Shown: in pieces, positions 9,740-19,162 of the stretch | Numbering within the stretch: the first letter of the stretch is position 1 | How the letters are laid out: each line of letters begins with the position of its first letter | Source of the DNA: Burkholderiales bacterium | GTDB lineage: Bacteria > Pseudomonadota > Gammaproteobacteria > Burkholderiales > Nitrosomonadaceae | Length of the DNA: 64,000 bases | Assembly (NCBI GenBank): GCA_024235795.1 | Contig: JACKLR010000001.1 | Location: 1,827,486 to 1,891,485, forward strand | Reading direction: 5' to 3' | Notes under the pieces: generated by a model | Database searches by the model: none | Told to the model about the DNA's origin: nothing | The model's input: only the letters and a program-made list of their open reading frames with translations | Position numbers and translations under genes: made by a program

Positions 9740-10654
9740 TCAGGCCGCTTTAGGCGCATATTTACTAGATCGGAGAAACAGCAGCGATTCAACACCGGGT
9801 TTAATAGTGAGCCGATCGGTATTGATGGGCCAACGCTCATGGTGCCTGAGTCGACGCAGATACCGGATACGCGTGTTACGATCCAATTGGCTCAGCGCTG
9901 CGTTCAGACCGTCGGTGCACACAACGGCCAGGAAATTGGAGTCAAAGTAATCGTCTGAAAAGAAATTAGGGCTAAAGAAGCGAAGTTTGTTGAAATGTTG
10001 CAGCAGATTGTCATCAAGGTCAGCCATGGAACAGCCAAGATCACGCAGCACTATTTCAAGCCTATGCCAGTCACCATCAGTCCCTTGTTCAACGGCTTTA
10101 TCATACAAGGTCATGCGAACCGCGCTCCGGGTACCACCAACGATTTGCGACCCGATTGCACCCGATTCGCTGCACACCATGGAGGAACAGCGCGCACCAG
10201 CCATGTAGACAAGGCAATCAATACGCTTACGGATATCAATTGTCAGATCAACCCTGGTCAGACGGGCTTCGAAGTAAAGTTTCCTGACGACATTGATACC
10301 CAGTACTTTGAACAGTATGCGCCGCAGCTTTTTGCCACCAACAGTACCCAACTTAGCGGGATTGAACTCCAATTTGAAGAAATTATGGGCCTTACACACG
10401 GGATAGATGAGTATCTTGGCAGTGAAATAACCGTTGCCCACGGTGTCTGTGTCGGTGGGTATCTCGATCTGAAATACATCCCCGTATCTTTCTGAGCGCG
10501 GGTACCATTTAACTACATAACCTATAGAATTTTGATCATTCAGCAGGTTGATGAGTTTATTTTTGATTCCAAGTCTATACTTTTTGGGTATGGGAAATGT
10601 GAATCCGATTTTATCGAAAATAACAGGAGTTCGGATCTTCTTAATATTGGCCAT
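9740..10654 (-). CDS. RstA-type replication initiation protein (Rep_trans family)
   Basis: The 304-residue protein resembles the rolling-circle initiators of filamentous phages and related plasmids (RstA, Rep_trans). The useful landmarks are the IYPVCKAHNFFKLEFNPAKL region, the LTRVDLTIDI block that holds catalytic acidic residues, RMTLYDKAVEQG, and WHRLEIVLRDLG. The longer frame opens at 10732, but the ATG at 10654 (MANIKKIRTP) has AAGGTG six bases upstream and is the better start. It lies downstream of the ATPase gene across a cruciform (10809-10860). It would nick that origin and start replication of the excised element. Confidence 0.7.
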   Translation of the reverse strand: MANIKKIRTPVIFDKIGFTFPIPKKYRLGIKNKLINLLNDQNSIGYVVKWYPRSERYGDVFQIEIPTDTDTVGNGYFTAKILIYPVCKAHNFFKLEFNPAKLGTVGGKKLRRILFKVLGINVVRKLYFEARLTRVDLTIDIRKRIDCLVYMAGARCSSMVCSESGAIGSQIVGGTRSAVRMTLYDKAVEQGTDGDWHRLEIVLRDLGCSMADLDDNLLQHFNKLRFFSPNFFSDDYFDSNFLAVVCTDGLNAALSQLDRNTRIRYLRRLRHHERWPINTDRLTIKPGVESLLFLRSSKYAPKAA

Positions 10655-10808
10655 GATTAACACCTTGATAATTAGATTGGCCACACCATTTGATAATGAT
10701 GCGGCCAGTGAATAGAAACAGGGGGAATCCACAGGGCAAATGATTTACCCTGTATATAGTGAAATTAAAATGTGTGACTGCGACGTGCTGTTAGTGTATT
10801 GTGTGAAC

Positions 10809-10860
10809 GTAATGAACGTATTCAGCATATGTATATGTCGAAGTGCATTACGTTCATTAC
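10809..10860. repeat. Perfect 12-bp inverted repeat, candidate replication origin or operator
   Basis: GTAATGAACGTA at 10809-10820 is repeated inverted at 10849-10860. The 28-base loop contains the palindromic CATATGTATATG. It sits between the replication initiator and the ATPase gene, where a double-strand origin or a shared operator would be expected. Position plus symmetry is the only evidence. Confidence 0.5.
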
Positions 10861-10868
10861 CTACATGA

Positions 10869-12284
10869 TTATTCCTCTACTACAGGCGGGATTATTTTTA
10901 TCCTGTATCCTTCACTTGAACGCTTCAAAAACTGAATATCAATGCCTTTGAGCTTAAATAAAGCTTTTTGGATTTTATTCAATTCATGACCCAATTCTTT
11001 AGGGGACTTGGGCATTAATGAATAATGTGATTTGGTCCGTTCTTGCAACATATTAAGTAGCTCATTGCGCGTACAGGTGACTGGATCTTTCAGCCTTTTA
11101 GTAATAGCTATTAAGGCATGAGCCAGAGCTGAATCTTCAATAATATGAGATAACCCAACATTTAAATTATTTTTATATGCCTTGAGAAACGCACCTTTCT
11201 CGTGTTTCAGTATTTTTTCTGCTGCAAGGCCTGTAATAACAAAATCGGTCATCCTGGGTGTTTCTGGGGGCAACTTTATCTTGTCTCTTATAGCAATAAC
11301 TCCCTGAATCAATTCATAGAGACCACGCAAAATACTTGGTAAGTCTTCTAGAAATTTGGATTGCCATTCTCGCTCGCCACCTGTTTTCGAATAATCTTCA
11401 TCTGTCAGTTGCTTAAGACCTAGATGAACCGCACGATCAATCACATCGTCCTGGGTGAATGGCGAATACAAGCCGTTTATGATTGCTGGCTGACATAGTC
11501 TTGTGATTAAGGCTTCAGAATTTGAGTAAAACTTACGTTCAGAAAAATTTGCGCCGGTAGATATATTACACAGCATATTCTGAACATCTGAACTAAACGA
11601 ACCATTGTTATCGAAAGCTAGCAAATGGTTATGTTTAGCGGCAAGTATTACATCATCTATTGATTTAACCGGAGAAGATAGCCCAAAACTGGTTGGATCA
11701 AGAATAGTTTTAAGTATCCGTGTTAGCGTTGATTTTCCACTGCCAGCCCCACCAGTTATAAGTAGAATTGGGTAGTTGACATCAACAAAACAAGAATGAA
11801 CCATCCAGGCCAGTAGAAGCAACTTAATGTTTTTTCCTTTGATGGGAACATATTTCCAGAGTAAGCCAAGTTCTCCTTCAACATTATTCTGATACGGAAT
11901 TACACCTCTATATTTAGAATTTAAAAACCTTACTTTTTTGCACCGTACGCGTTTTATATCTTGTGCCGATATTTTAATTGCGAGATTGCCTTCACCTGAG
12001 TTGACATAAAGATCCCCGTCATGCTTAGCATACCTCTTGAAAACCTCCTCTCTATCTTTAACCATGTATGAACAAGCCTCAATATCGCTAATAACTGAAT
12101 TTATAGTTTTACGATTTGGTTTCAAATTGTTAGCAATAAGTAACTGGGCTATAAGGTTTTGCATCTCGGGCGAATGCAGTAACACCATAATCGTAACTTC
12201 ATCAAGTTGTGCTACAACATAACTAATGTTTTCGTTATCTTTAATAATTTCGAAACAATCGATTTCTTCATTTTCAAATTTCAT
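10869..12284 (-). CDS. P-loop ATPase, helicase-like protein of a satellite element
   Basis: The protein has about 471 residues, with Walker A ITGGAGSGKSTL near the middle and a Walker B-like strand LLAFDNNGS about 50 residues further on. This is followed by CQPAIINGL and DRAVHLGL, as in the superfamily 3/DUF927-like ATPases that satellites and plasmids use to load or unwind DNA. The frame opens at ATG 12296, but GGAG six bases before ATG 12284 favours the second start. It lies between the AlpA-like regulator and the RstA-type Rep on the same strand, so replication of the element is its likely task. No primase domain is evident. The exact family is uncertain. Confidence 0.65.
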   Translation of the reverse strand: MKFENEEIDCFEIIKDNENISYVVAQLDEVTIMVLLHSPEMQNLIAQLLIANNLKPNRKTINSVISDIEACSYMVKDREEVFKRYAKHDGDLYVNSGEGNLAIKISAQDIKRVRCKKVRFLNSKYRGVIPYQNNVEGELGLLWKYVPIKGKNIKLLLLAWMVHSCFVDVNYPILLITGGAGSGKSTLTRILKTILDPTSFGLSSPVKSIDDVILAAKHNHLLAFDNNGSFSSDVQNMLCNISTGANFSERKFYSNSEALITRLCQPAIINGLYSPFTQDDVIDRAVHLGLKQLTDEDYSKTGGEREWQSKFLEDLPSILRGLYELIQGVIAIRDKIKLPPETPRMTDFVITGLAAEKILKHEKGAFLKAYKNNLNVGLSHIIEDSALAHALIAITKRLKDPVTCTRNELLNMLQERTKSHYSLMPKSPKELGHELNKIQKALFKLKGIDIQFLKRSSEGYRIKIIPPVVEE

Positions 12285-12489
12285 GGTGATCTCCATATTT
12301 ATTGATCGTTACAGCTGGCTGAATACGAATTGATAAAGTCACCACCTATCAACATGTTGTAGAAAACGTAGCGATATCGTTCCTGTTTCGCTTTGGCCAG
12401 CTTTTAAAAGTTGTCGGTTGCCAATTTGTCCCACGAAATGTGCGGAACAATTTGGCGACCGTTTTGCTGTTTAAAAAATCTCGAAGGTG

Positions 12490-12678
12490 TTACTCTTGAG
12501 ACTTTCCTGATTCCCTTTTTTTCAGCCACTCATAAACTGCCTCTTCCAAATAACCGATTGACCTGGGCCCCAGTCTTATTGCCGGGATGAAATCATTTCG
12601 CTGACGAAGACGGTATATGGAGGAGCGTGAAAGCCCCAGAATTTTTATCAGCTGATTCATTCGAACTATTCGGTTCAT
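12490..12678 (-). CDS. AlpA-family DNA-binding regulator
   Basis: This 62-residue protein carries one winged helix-turn-helix of the AlpA/excisionase type: MNQLIKILGLSRSSIYRLRQ, then FIPAIRLGPRSIGYLEEAVYEWL. The length is right for the family (60-90 residues). In P4-like elements AlpA proteins activate or assist excision with the integrase. Here it lies upstream of the ATPase and rep genes in the same orientation, and downstream of the integrase. Confidence 0.85.
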   Translation of the reverse strand: MNRIVRMNQLIKILGLSRSSIYRLRQRNDFIPAIRLGPRSIGYLEEAVYEWLKKRESGKSQE

Positions 12679-13632
12679 AAGTCACCTTGATAAGTTTGAA
12701 ATATGATGAACCAGCATTCCGATACGTAAACTCAAAATGGAGCTACGCAAAAAAACTGAGATACGCTCCCCTTTTTTCAAGCGATTAAGCTGTGGAAAGT
12801 TGTTTGTTTTTTGGTTGCTTTTGTTCAATATCGAGCCTCCGGTAAGTTGTTGATAAGGCGCTCATATTGAACTTGTTGGGCAATCGCTCCAATGCAATAA
12901 AAATTCCGTTTTTCATTGCATTGACATATAGATAATTTTATGGACCGGTTTTATAAATATTTAATTTCCAATGGATGTTTTTTATTAGAATCCACGGGGC
13001 ACGCATGATTTCTACTTGTAACCACTAAGGGAATGAACTGTTTCAAGGATGGTTGGCAAAATACAATTACGCTGTCAATGCTCTCAGAAGCACGCCACAA
13101 TGGTAATTTATGAGCTATAAATCTATGGAGAGCACATTACATTGACAAACTAATCGGAAAAAACGATTTGTTAAATTTATTTGATAACAATTCCACAAAC
13201 CAAATGAGAAGAGAACGCAGAACACGCGGCGGCTCGTCATAGCACTCCCGTTACACCCTTAAGCCAGAACCAGCAATGAGCTACGTAAGTAAGATTTTTG
13301 TTTCTTATGGGGAAAAGTTTTGATTTCTGGCGCTTTTCAAACAACTCGCTGGGGGAGAGCTCGGCCGGCAGAATAACTTCCAAGGAGATTTAAGATATTG
13401 GTCGCATCTATTAACAGGCATTTCTATTCAAAGATGCTTTTGACAAATTGAAAACTGTCAAAATACCAATTATTGAGACCGATAAGATCAACGAATAGGC
13501 TTACTATTCTTTGAACAACATAAACTATAAATGTTGTTGGCTGTGCTAACTCTGATCTGACTCTTTTTTTATTTTACAACTGCCAGATTAGCTCTATGCC
13601 ACTATCTTTTATGGCTATACGGTTTTACTTGG
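12679..13632. other. 950-base stretch without a supported gene
   Basis: No frame above about 50 codons with a believable start is visible on either strand. The DNA is AT-rich (for example 12930-12990 and 13150-13190). It probably carries regulatory sequence for the AlpA-led operon, or a decayed gene. I see no inverted repeat that stands out. Confidence 0.5.
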
Positions 13633-14280
13633 TCACGCATATTTAGAACTTCTTATGAGGTATCTATAGCCACGTTGATGGCACAGATATTCGGCTATAC
13701 GCACATGTCGTTCCAACGATGAATTCCCTTTTTGGTCATTAATATCATCCACAATGTTATAAATTTCATCGTTCTCAGCACCAGCCTCGAAACCATCCAA
13801 TACTCTTAAATATTTAATGTAATTCTTTTTCTTACCCACGGGGGGCTTTTGGGCTGATCTTTCTTCATCCTCCAGAAATTTTTTTAACAGCTTTAATTGA
13901 CTTCCAATATCATGATCAATGGATAAAACAAATAAAAATTCATACTCAGGCAATTCGTTTCTCGATTGCTGGGATAAAGGACGGATGGGAAAATTAACAT
14001 GCGGATATTTTTTAAAGTAAAAAGAAGGAGGAATCAGTTTCCCTGGGTCACAAATCTTTGATTTAGGTTCAAGTTCAAACCAAGTATAGAGATCAACAGT
14101 ATCAGGCCCAAAAGTCTGCTTGCCTTCATTATTTTTATGCCTACTTTCATTATAAGCAATTTGATATTCAGGGTTGCGTCTCAGAAACTCCCATGCCCAG
14201 ATTTCATTGGAAGTATTCCCATCAAGATAAGAATATTCATTTTCTTTTGTCCAGTCTGGTCGTTTCCATTTTTTTCTCAT
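13633..14280 (-). CDS. DUF6499-like putative regulator of the integrative element
   Basis: The 215-residue protein starts with WKRPDWTKENEYSYLDG followed by WAWEFLRRNPEYQIAYN. This is the N-terminal signature of the DUF6499 proteins that accompany DUF2285 regulators on proteobacterial integrative elements. The C-terminal part (ERHVRIAEYLCHQRGYRYLI) resembles the DUF2285 type only weakly. No membrane segment is seen. It lies between integrase and AlpA in the same orientation. A role in transcriptional control of the element is inferred from family context. Confidence 0.55.
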   Translation of the reverse strand: MRKKWKRPDWTKENEYSYLDGNTSNEIWAWEFLRRNPEYQIAYNESRHKNNEGKQTFGPDTVDLYTWFELEPKSKICDPGKLIPPSFYFKKYPHVNFPIRPLSQQSRNELPEYEFLFVLSIDHDIGSQLKLLKKFLEDEERSAQKPPVGKKKNYIKYLRVLDGFEAGAENDEIYNIVDDINDQKGNSSLERHVRIAEYLCHQRGYRYLIRSSKYA

Positions 14281-14423
14281 AGCTAATTGCCCTGTTTATT
14301 TATAATGCTAAATATTTGGCGTCAAATATTAGATATTCCACCACGTTCCTTCATTAATACAGACACTTAATATTACTAATAATCGGATTTCCACAACCAG
14401 ACTTAAATGAAAATTTAAACTTA

Positions 14424-14714
14424 CTAAGTTTGATTTGTTGGGTCGTCAAATAGATTTAAGAAATTTGCCCAATCGACCATAAGCGATTTGCGTTTATCGA
14501 ACAGATCACCGCGACGGTAAGCAGTTTCTACTTTGTTGATGATGGTGTGTGCGAGCGCCATTTCACAAACTTCCCGGGGATAAGCTGTTGTTTTGCTAGC
14601 CTAATCACTGAATGTTGATCTGAAACCATGTGCAGTCAAATCACCACGTTCCATCCGTCTCAACACCGCTGTCAGGCTCATATCGGATAACGGTTTGTCA
14701 TTCTTGGTGCCTGG
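14424..14714 (-). pseudogene. C-terminal remnant of a P4-type integrase
   Basis: The minus-strand frame reads HGFRSTFSD, a TAG stop, then ASKTTAYPREVCEMALAHTI and NKVETAYRRGDLFDKR, ending LFDDPTNQT. These are the HxxR and tyrosine boxes of P4-like integrases; the stop replaces the usual Trp of FSDWA. Only the last 97 codons remain. The intact integrase at 14717-15961 ends two bases away, so a younger element inserted beside, or recombined with, an older one. Confidence 0.8.
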
Positions 14715-14716
14715 AT

Positions 14717-15961
14717 TCATTCGCATCTATTTTCACAATCGAGTATAAATTTGGTCCATTTTTCAAGAGCCATGCGACGCTCTGAAAGATAATCATGCTG
14801 ATCATATACCGTGATTAATCCACCGAGAGAATGATTCAAACACCGTTCTGCAATAATAAGTTCAACACCAAGTGCTCCCAGGTGGCTTCGAGCTGTTGAA
14901 CGAAGGTCATGCGGAGTGAAACGGCGGCATTTGTTTTTTAGAATATTTGTGCAAAATTTGTTGAGTGCGGCATTTAGCGTTACAGGCTCCATTGGCGCGT
15001 CGCCAGTTGTCTTCTTTCGTGAGCGAATTGGAAGTACAAAACGAGAATCAAAAGCCATTGCTTTTAGATTTGTAAACCAGTCTGTTACAGGATTTGTTAA
15101 TGGAATTACGAAATCCTTAACAGCTTCACCATTGGCTGCTTTAACGCTCCGGCCTTTAATATTTGCAGCTGGTATTGTCCACAAACGCTTCTCGAAGTTT
15201 ACATGTTCCCATTCAGCGTAAACTAACTCGCCAATGCGCACAGCAGTTGCTAATAGTATCTTGATCATCAATTCATTCTGGGGGCCGATTGCTGGCAGTG
15301 CTGGTAACATGCATCTTAATTCAGCTTCTGTTAGCATGATTCGGGTGCGATTAACTGGTCTTGGCCCGATTATTGAATTTGCTTTGATGTTGGCGCTGGG
15401 GTCATTCTCAATAGCATGCCGAGCAACGCCATGAGCAAATATTTCTCTTACCGCTATTAATACAAGGCGAGCAACATGCAATGATTTTCTGGATACACGT
15501 TCTACTATATCCACAATATCTGCTGCTTTTACTTCTTTTGCTAATAAGTGTCCAATGCTGGGAAGCACATAATCACTTATTTGCTGTTTTCTTCCTTTTA
15601 TTGTAGATGGTGCTAGTCTACCGGCAGCCTTTTGCAAGTAATCATTCGAAAGCTTGTTTATAGTCCAGGATCTTTCAATTTCTTTTTTGATAACCTGTTT
15701 TTGACGTGCTACATCTATGCCTTGTTGGACTTGTATACGGATGGTCGTCGCTTGTTTTCTTGCTTCGGCCAAAGATATATCTGGATAGCGGCCGATTGTA
15801 ATTTCCTTTTGTGATTTTGCGCCAGGAGTTCGGTAACGCAATATCCATGATGAAGTACCTTTTGCTGATAAAGTAAAGGTGAGTCCATCACCATCAGATT
15901 TTGTTATGGGTTCTCCAGTTTTAATCCAATTGCATATTTGAAGGTTAGTTAATTTTCCCAT
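14717..15961 (-). CDS. Tyrosine integrase with N-terminal arm-binding domain (P4-like)
   Basis: The 414-residue protein has an arm-binding DUF4102-type N-terminus (DGDGLTFTLSAKG, WILRYR, EITIGRYPDISLAEARKQA). A SAM-like core-binding domain follows, then the catalytic domain with ATAVRIGELV (Arg), HDLRSTARSHLG (HxxR), LNHS (second His position) and VYDQHDY (Tyr nucleophile). Length and order are normal for P4-like integrases. The gene is the first of the 5.9-16 kb element and is read away from zapD. Repeated 11-14-bp motifs lie just upstream (15976-16036). Confidence 0.9.
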   Translation of the reverse strand: MGKLTNLQICNWIKTGEPITKSDGDGLTFTLSAKGTSSWILRYRTPGAKSQKEITIGRYPDISLAEARKQATTIRIQVQQGIDVARQKQVIKKEIERSWTINKLSNDYLQKAAGRLAPSTIKGRKQQISDYVLPSIGHLLAKEVKAADIVDIVERVSRKSLHVARLVLIAVREIFAHGVARHAIENDPSANIKANSIIGPRPVNRTRIMLTEAELRCMLPALPAIGPQNELMIKILLATAVRIGELVYAEWEHVNFEKRLWTIPAANIKGRSVKAANGEAVKDFVIPLTNPVTDWFTNLKAMAFDSRFVLPIRSRKKTTGDAPMEPVTLNAALNKFCTNILKNKCRRFTPHDLRSTARSHLGALGVELIIAERCLNHSLGGLITVYDQHDYLSERRMALEKWTKFILDCENRCE

Positions 15962-15975
15962 AGTCGCTCCAATTA

Positions 15976-16036
15976 ATGAGTAGCTAGAGAGTATATTTAA
16001 CTATGCAGGACCTCTAGCTACTCATGTAGCTACTCA
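15976..16036. repeat. 14-bp inverted repeat plus tandem copy upstream of integrase
   Basis: ATGAGTAGCTAGAG at 15976-15989 is repeated inverted at 16012-16025. A further copy of TAGCTACTCA follows at 16027-16036. The sites lie 15-75 bases upstream of the integrase start, where arm-type integrase sites or its operator are expected. Function is inferred from position. Confidence 0.5.
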
Positions 16037-16156
16037 AATTTATGAGATTTTATGATACATCAAAGAGCGCTATGAAATAAACAATAACTGCAATATATTG
16101 TTTATATAGGGATAAATACTGTATATTGATATCTTGTGGGACTAATTGAAACAATG

Positions 16157-16912
16157 CTAAAGATTACAGAACGTCAGATCAAATGCAACATCTTTTTCAT
16201 AAACTTTTGCGCGCTGCCCGGATTGTGAGGGAATAAAACGGATATTCAGTGCATATTTGTTGGCACTGATTTCTGGGACGCAAGGAAAGTCTTCGTTGAC
16301 TCTTACACGCAGCATATGCGCGAAATAATCGCTCCCAGGTTGCTGGAAAATACCCTGGTGCGCGATGTTGTGGGTTGTTTTTCCACTGCTTCTCAACAAA
16401 TATAGCACGATACCAAACGCGTTGCGTATAGGCAGCATTGGAGCCATCCATTCGTAGAAATCTTTACGACGCATTGCCGGATCCAGATTCAGCCAGTAAT
16501 GGTAAGAAGGCAGATCAAATTCGCAGATACCACCCGGAATGGTGGTACGCTGTTTGATGGTCATAAGCCATTCATTTTCGCGCAGGTGTTCGCCAACCTT
16601 GCCCGATATTTCAAGCATGGATCGAAAAGTGGTTTGGATATTATCCAAGACATCATCCAGCGCCGTTTCTGAAATATTTGGATTTTTACGCAGTGTTTCA
16701 AGCATCTGTTTTTGTCGTTCCAGTTCCTGCAATAAATCGGTTTTGATATCTGAGCGACTGGTGATTTCCAGTACCTCAAACAGCGTCATCAGCGAAGCAT
16801 GATGTTGTAACGGAGAATCCTTGGCAGAGAAGAAGTCTATTTTTTTGAACAGGTCTTCTAACCGTAACAAGGTACGGATGCGTTCATTTAGCGGGTGTTC
16901 GTAGCAGATCAC
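16157..16912 (-). CDS. zapD: Cell division protein ZapD
   Basis: The 251-residue protein begins ICYEHPLNERIRTLLRLEDLF, the conserved opening of ZapD (DUF1342), and keeps the family length. The C-terminal part, with FYEWMAPMLPIRNAFGIVLYLLR, also fits. ZapD is a cytoplasmic partner of FtsZ that cross-links Z-ring filaments. It is usually found with coaE, a prepilin peptidase and yacG; here its left neighbour is an integrase, so an element has inserted beside it. It is the best core-chromosome marker in the window. Confidence 0.93.
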   Translation of the reverse strand: MICYEHPLNERIRTLLRLEDLFKKIDFFSAKDSPLQHHASLMTLFEVLEITSRSDIKTDLLQELERQKQMLETLRKNPNISETALDDVLDNIQTTFRSMLEISGKVGEHLRENEWLMTIKQRTTIPGGICEFDLPSYHYWLNLDPAMRRKDFYEWMAPMLPIRNAFGIVLYLLRSSGKTTHNIAHQGIFQQPGSDYFAHMLRVRVNEDFPCVPEISANKYALNIRFIPSQSGQRAKVYEKDVAFDLTFCNL

Positions 16913-16997
16913 GATGAATTGTTTTTAAATGGGTTAAAACCAAATCTTGCCTTAAGCGATAAAAATATACAAATTAAAATTTTGGTTTTAACCGAAT

Positions 16998-17160
16998 ATT
17001 AATATCAGCAAAAAAGGCTTCAGAAAACAGCAGTTATATTTTGAGATCAACAACAATCTTGAAGTTACAGGCAGTTGAGCTCGGGCAAAGACCCGCTATT
17101 TGAATTTCATCGCTGGCAAGCGTTTTGGAACGAACACTATTATAAAACGCTGCAGTTTTG
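16998..17160 (+). mobile_element. Scraps of the local rve-type IS
   Basis: CAGCAAAAAAGGCTTCAG near 17007 and GACCCGCTATTTGAATTTCA near 17092 match two separate internal parts of the transposase at 20757-21854. The region encodes only fragments such as DPLFEFHRWQA. It lies between zapD and the patatin gene and marks an old, deleted copy. Confidence 0.6.
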
Positions 17161-17328
17161 TCAAAAAACCAGGTCAATTTCAAGATAACAAGAAATCACC
17201 ACTGAAAACCTCGCTGTTATGGTATGTTTGATGCGCCAGTTGCAACTCAAAGAAAGTAACTCGCGCATGATGTCGGCGGGAAGTTATTTTTCCGACCAAA
17301 TAATTATTCTGATGGAGGGAGGATTTTC

Positions 17329-18417
17329 GTGCAGATCAAAGGTTCGGCCGGCCTCATTTTGCCCGGAGGCGGTGCCCTTGCTGCGTATCAAGTTGGCGTA
17401 CTAAAAGCAATCGCCGAACTGACCGACAGTGAGGCCCTGCCATTCGATTCAATATCCGGAGTGAGTGCTGGCGCGCTGAATGCGACGGCGCTTGCCTAAG
17501 ATGCCCACAACTTTCTCGACGCGGTATCACGTCTGGAACGTATTTGGACCGAGTTGGGCACAAACGATGTCTTCACGCTGGATTACCATCTGATGCGCGG
17601 TTTTATGGCCAAAACCAACAAACCCCATTCTTTTCTCAATGCCGCGCCTTTGGCTAAGCTGTTACAACGTGAATTGGGCGATGACCAGCTGGTCGGGACA
17701 CAACTGAAAAATGGTCATCTTAAAGGCCTGGCGGTTACCGCTTCAAACTACTCCACCGGAGAAGCAACGACATTCTTTGAATCGAGTATCGAGTCACTTT
17801 ATTGGCATGACCATCGACGTGACAGCATACGTACGCGTATCGGCGTACCTCATTTACTGGCATCCGCCGCTTTACCGCTTTTGTTTCCACCGCAACGTAT
17901 CGGCAACGAATATTTCGTTGACGGATCACTGCGCATGTCCGAACCACTACGACCTGTCATCAAGATGGGCGCTGACAGAATTATTGTAATTGGGGTACGC
18001 AATGAAACGCTCCCGCTCGGTGATGAAGGTGAATATCAACCGGGTGTTGCAGAAATTGCCGGTTTCACACTCGATTCCTTGTTTGCCGAAAATCTTAATG
18101 CAGACATTGAGCGTATGAAGCAGATTAATCGCATACTCGGCCATATGAATTGGTGGCAAAGTAGAAAAACCGGGCTCAGAAATATCAAAGTAATGGTTAT
18201 CCGGCCGTCGCAGGACCTGCGTGTTATCGCAGCGCGGTTTGCTGTCAAACTGCCCAGAGGAATTCGGTTGTTCCTGCGAACCGTGGGCGGCTGGGGGCAT
18301 GAGTGGCGGCTGCCCAGTTTTTTGTTGTTTGAAGGCATTTTCGCCCGCGAACTCATTAACCTTGGTTACTATGACGGGCTGAAGCAACGCTCCAAAATGA
18401 ATACTTTCTTTAGCTAA
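17329..18417 (+). pseudogene. Patatin-like phospholipase, interrupted by one stop codon
   Basis: A GTG at 17329 with GGAGGGAGG seven bases upstream opens a 362-codon frame. It begins with the oxyanion block GLILPGGGALAAYQ and the nucleophile elbow GVSAGALNA (GxSxG). At codon 57 (17497-17499) a TAA interrupts it just after the elbow, in TALA-stop-DAHNFLDAV. The rest continues in frame to 18417 and includes FVDGSLRMSEPL, where the catalytic Asp of the DG(G/A)-type motif lies. Patatins hydrolyse acyl ester bonds of lipids. A single GAA-to-TAA change would explain the stop. A downstream protein without the serine could not be catalytic. A sequencing error is possible. Confidence 0.85.
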
Positions 18418-18566
18418 AGAAGAATAGTCAAATCAACCTGTACTGTTCGAAATACTAATTTAAATGTAAGTTCGCCTTAAATCGAACTTGTTTTTCCAAA
18501 AATTGCAAGTCATAACCACCGGCAGGACTGTACTATTTGACTTTTAATGGGAAACTTGTGTTTGTG

Positions 18567-18843
18567 GGAAAATTACCAAAGCATTGGCCTTTTTTAAAAT
18601 CTCTTTCTCCATGCGCAGATTTCACTTCTTTTCGCAGTCGGTTCAGTTCAGCAATCTCATCTTCGGACAAACGTTCTTGCGATGAATGCTGTTCCTGCTA
18701 TTGCTTCCCTCGTTAGAGCATATTGCCATGAATACTAAGTGAATCCGCCGCCTGCTGTACGCTGTATCCTTGTTCCGTAATTAATGCAACCGCTTCAACT
18801 TTAAACGACTGCGCATTCGTTTACAAACTTTCTTTTCTTTCAT
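18567..18843 (-). pseudogene. IS3-family orfA remnant
   Basis: From ATG 18843 on the minus strand, shifting between frames, one can read VEAVALITEQGYSVQQAADS, a HGNML block, SEDEIAELNRLRKEVK and KKANA. This is the usual IS3-type OrfA (helix-turn-helix plus leucine zipper). There are several frameshifts and no orfB. It is a decayed fragment. Confidence 0.65.
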
Positions 18844-19020
18844 AAACACCTCAATCTGTGACAATAACATTGTCTCTCATCAATGTGTCTATTTCCATTA
18901 GTCTAGGACATCAAACGCAATACAGGACTTTGCCGACAGGAACTTTCTAACCATGTGCTATTTTGGAGCACTGAAGATTTGGGTAAAAAACTGAACCAAT
19001 ATCAAGATTACTTCACTGAA

Positions 19021-19162
19021 CTACTACCGACTAATGTCGGTAGGTTCGGTTTTGGCTGAAGCCAACCGGCTATATTTGAGTGCTTCGCACACGGTTTTTG
19101 TTACCGCATGAAGGCGGTGGTTTTAAACCAGCATCGACCTTCGGTCGATCATGAGACAATAA
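19021..19162. repeat. 141-base block of consecutive small hairpins inserted in an IS remnant
   Basis: Compared with the intact transposase gene at 20757, an extra block splits the sequence between the ACTTCACTGAA and ACGAGAG motifs. It consists almost wholly of stem-loops: CTACCGAC/GTCGGTAG (19024-19043), GGTTTTGGCT/AGCCAACC, GTGC-TTC-GCAC, ACCGC/GCGGT and GACC-TTC-GGTC. Two have TTCG-like loops. It contains no gene. It could be a small non-autonomous element or a structured RNA. Confidence 0.6.

Noticed and set aside
9995..10495. A 166-codon plus-strand frame opposite the rep gene
   Set aside because: It is the antisense of the conserved RstA-type protein, has no recognisable domain and no ribosome site.
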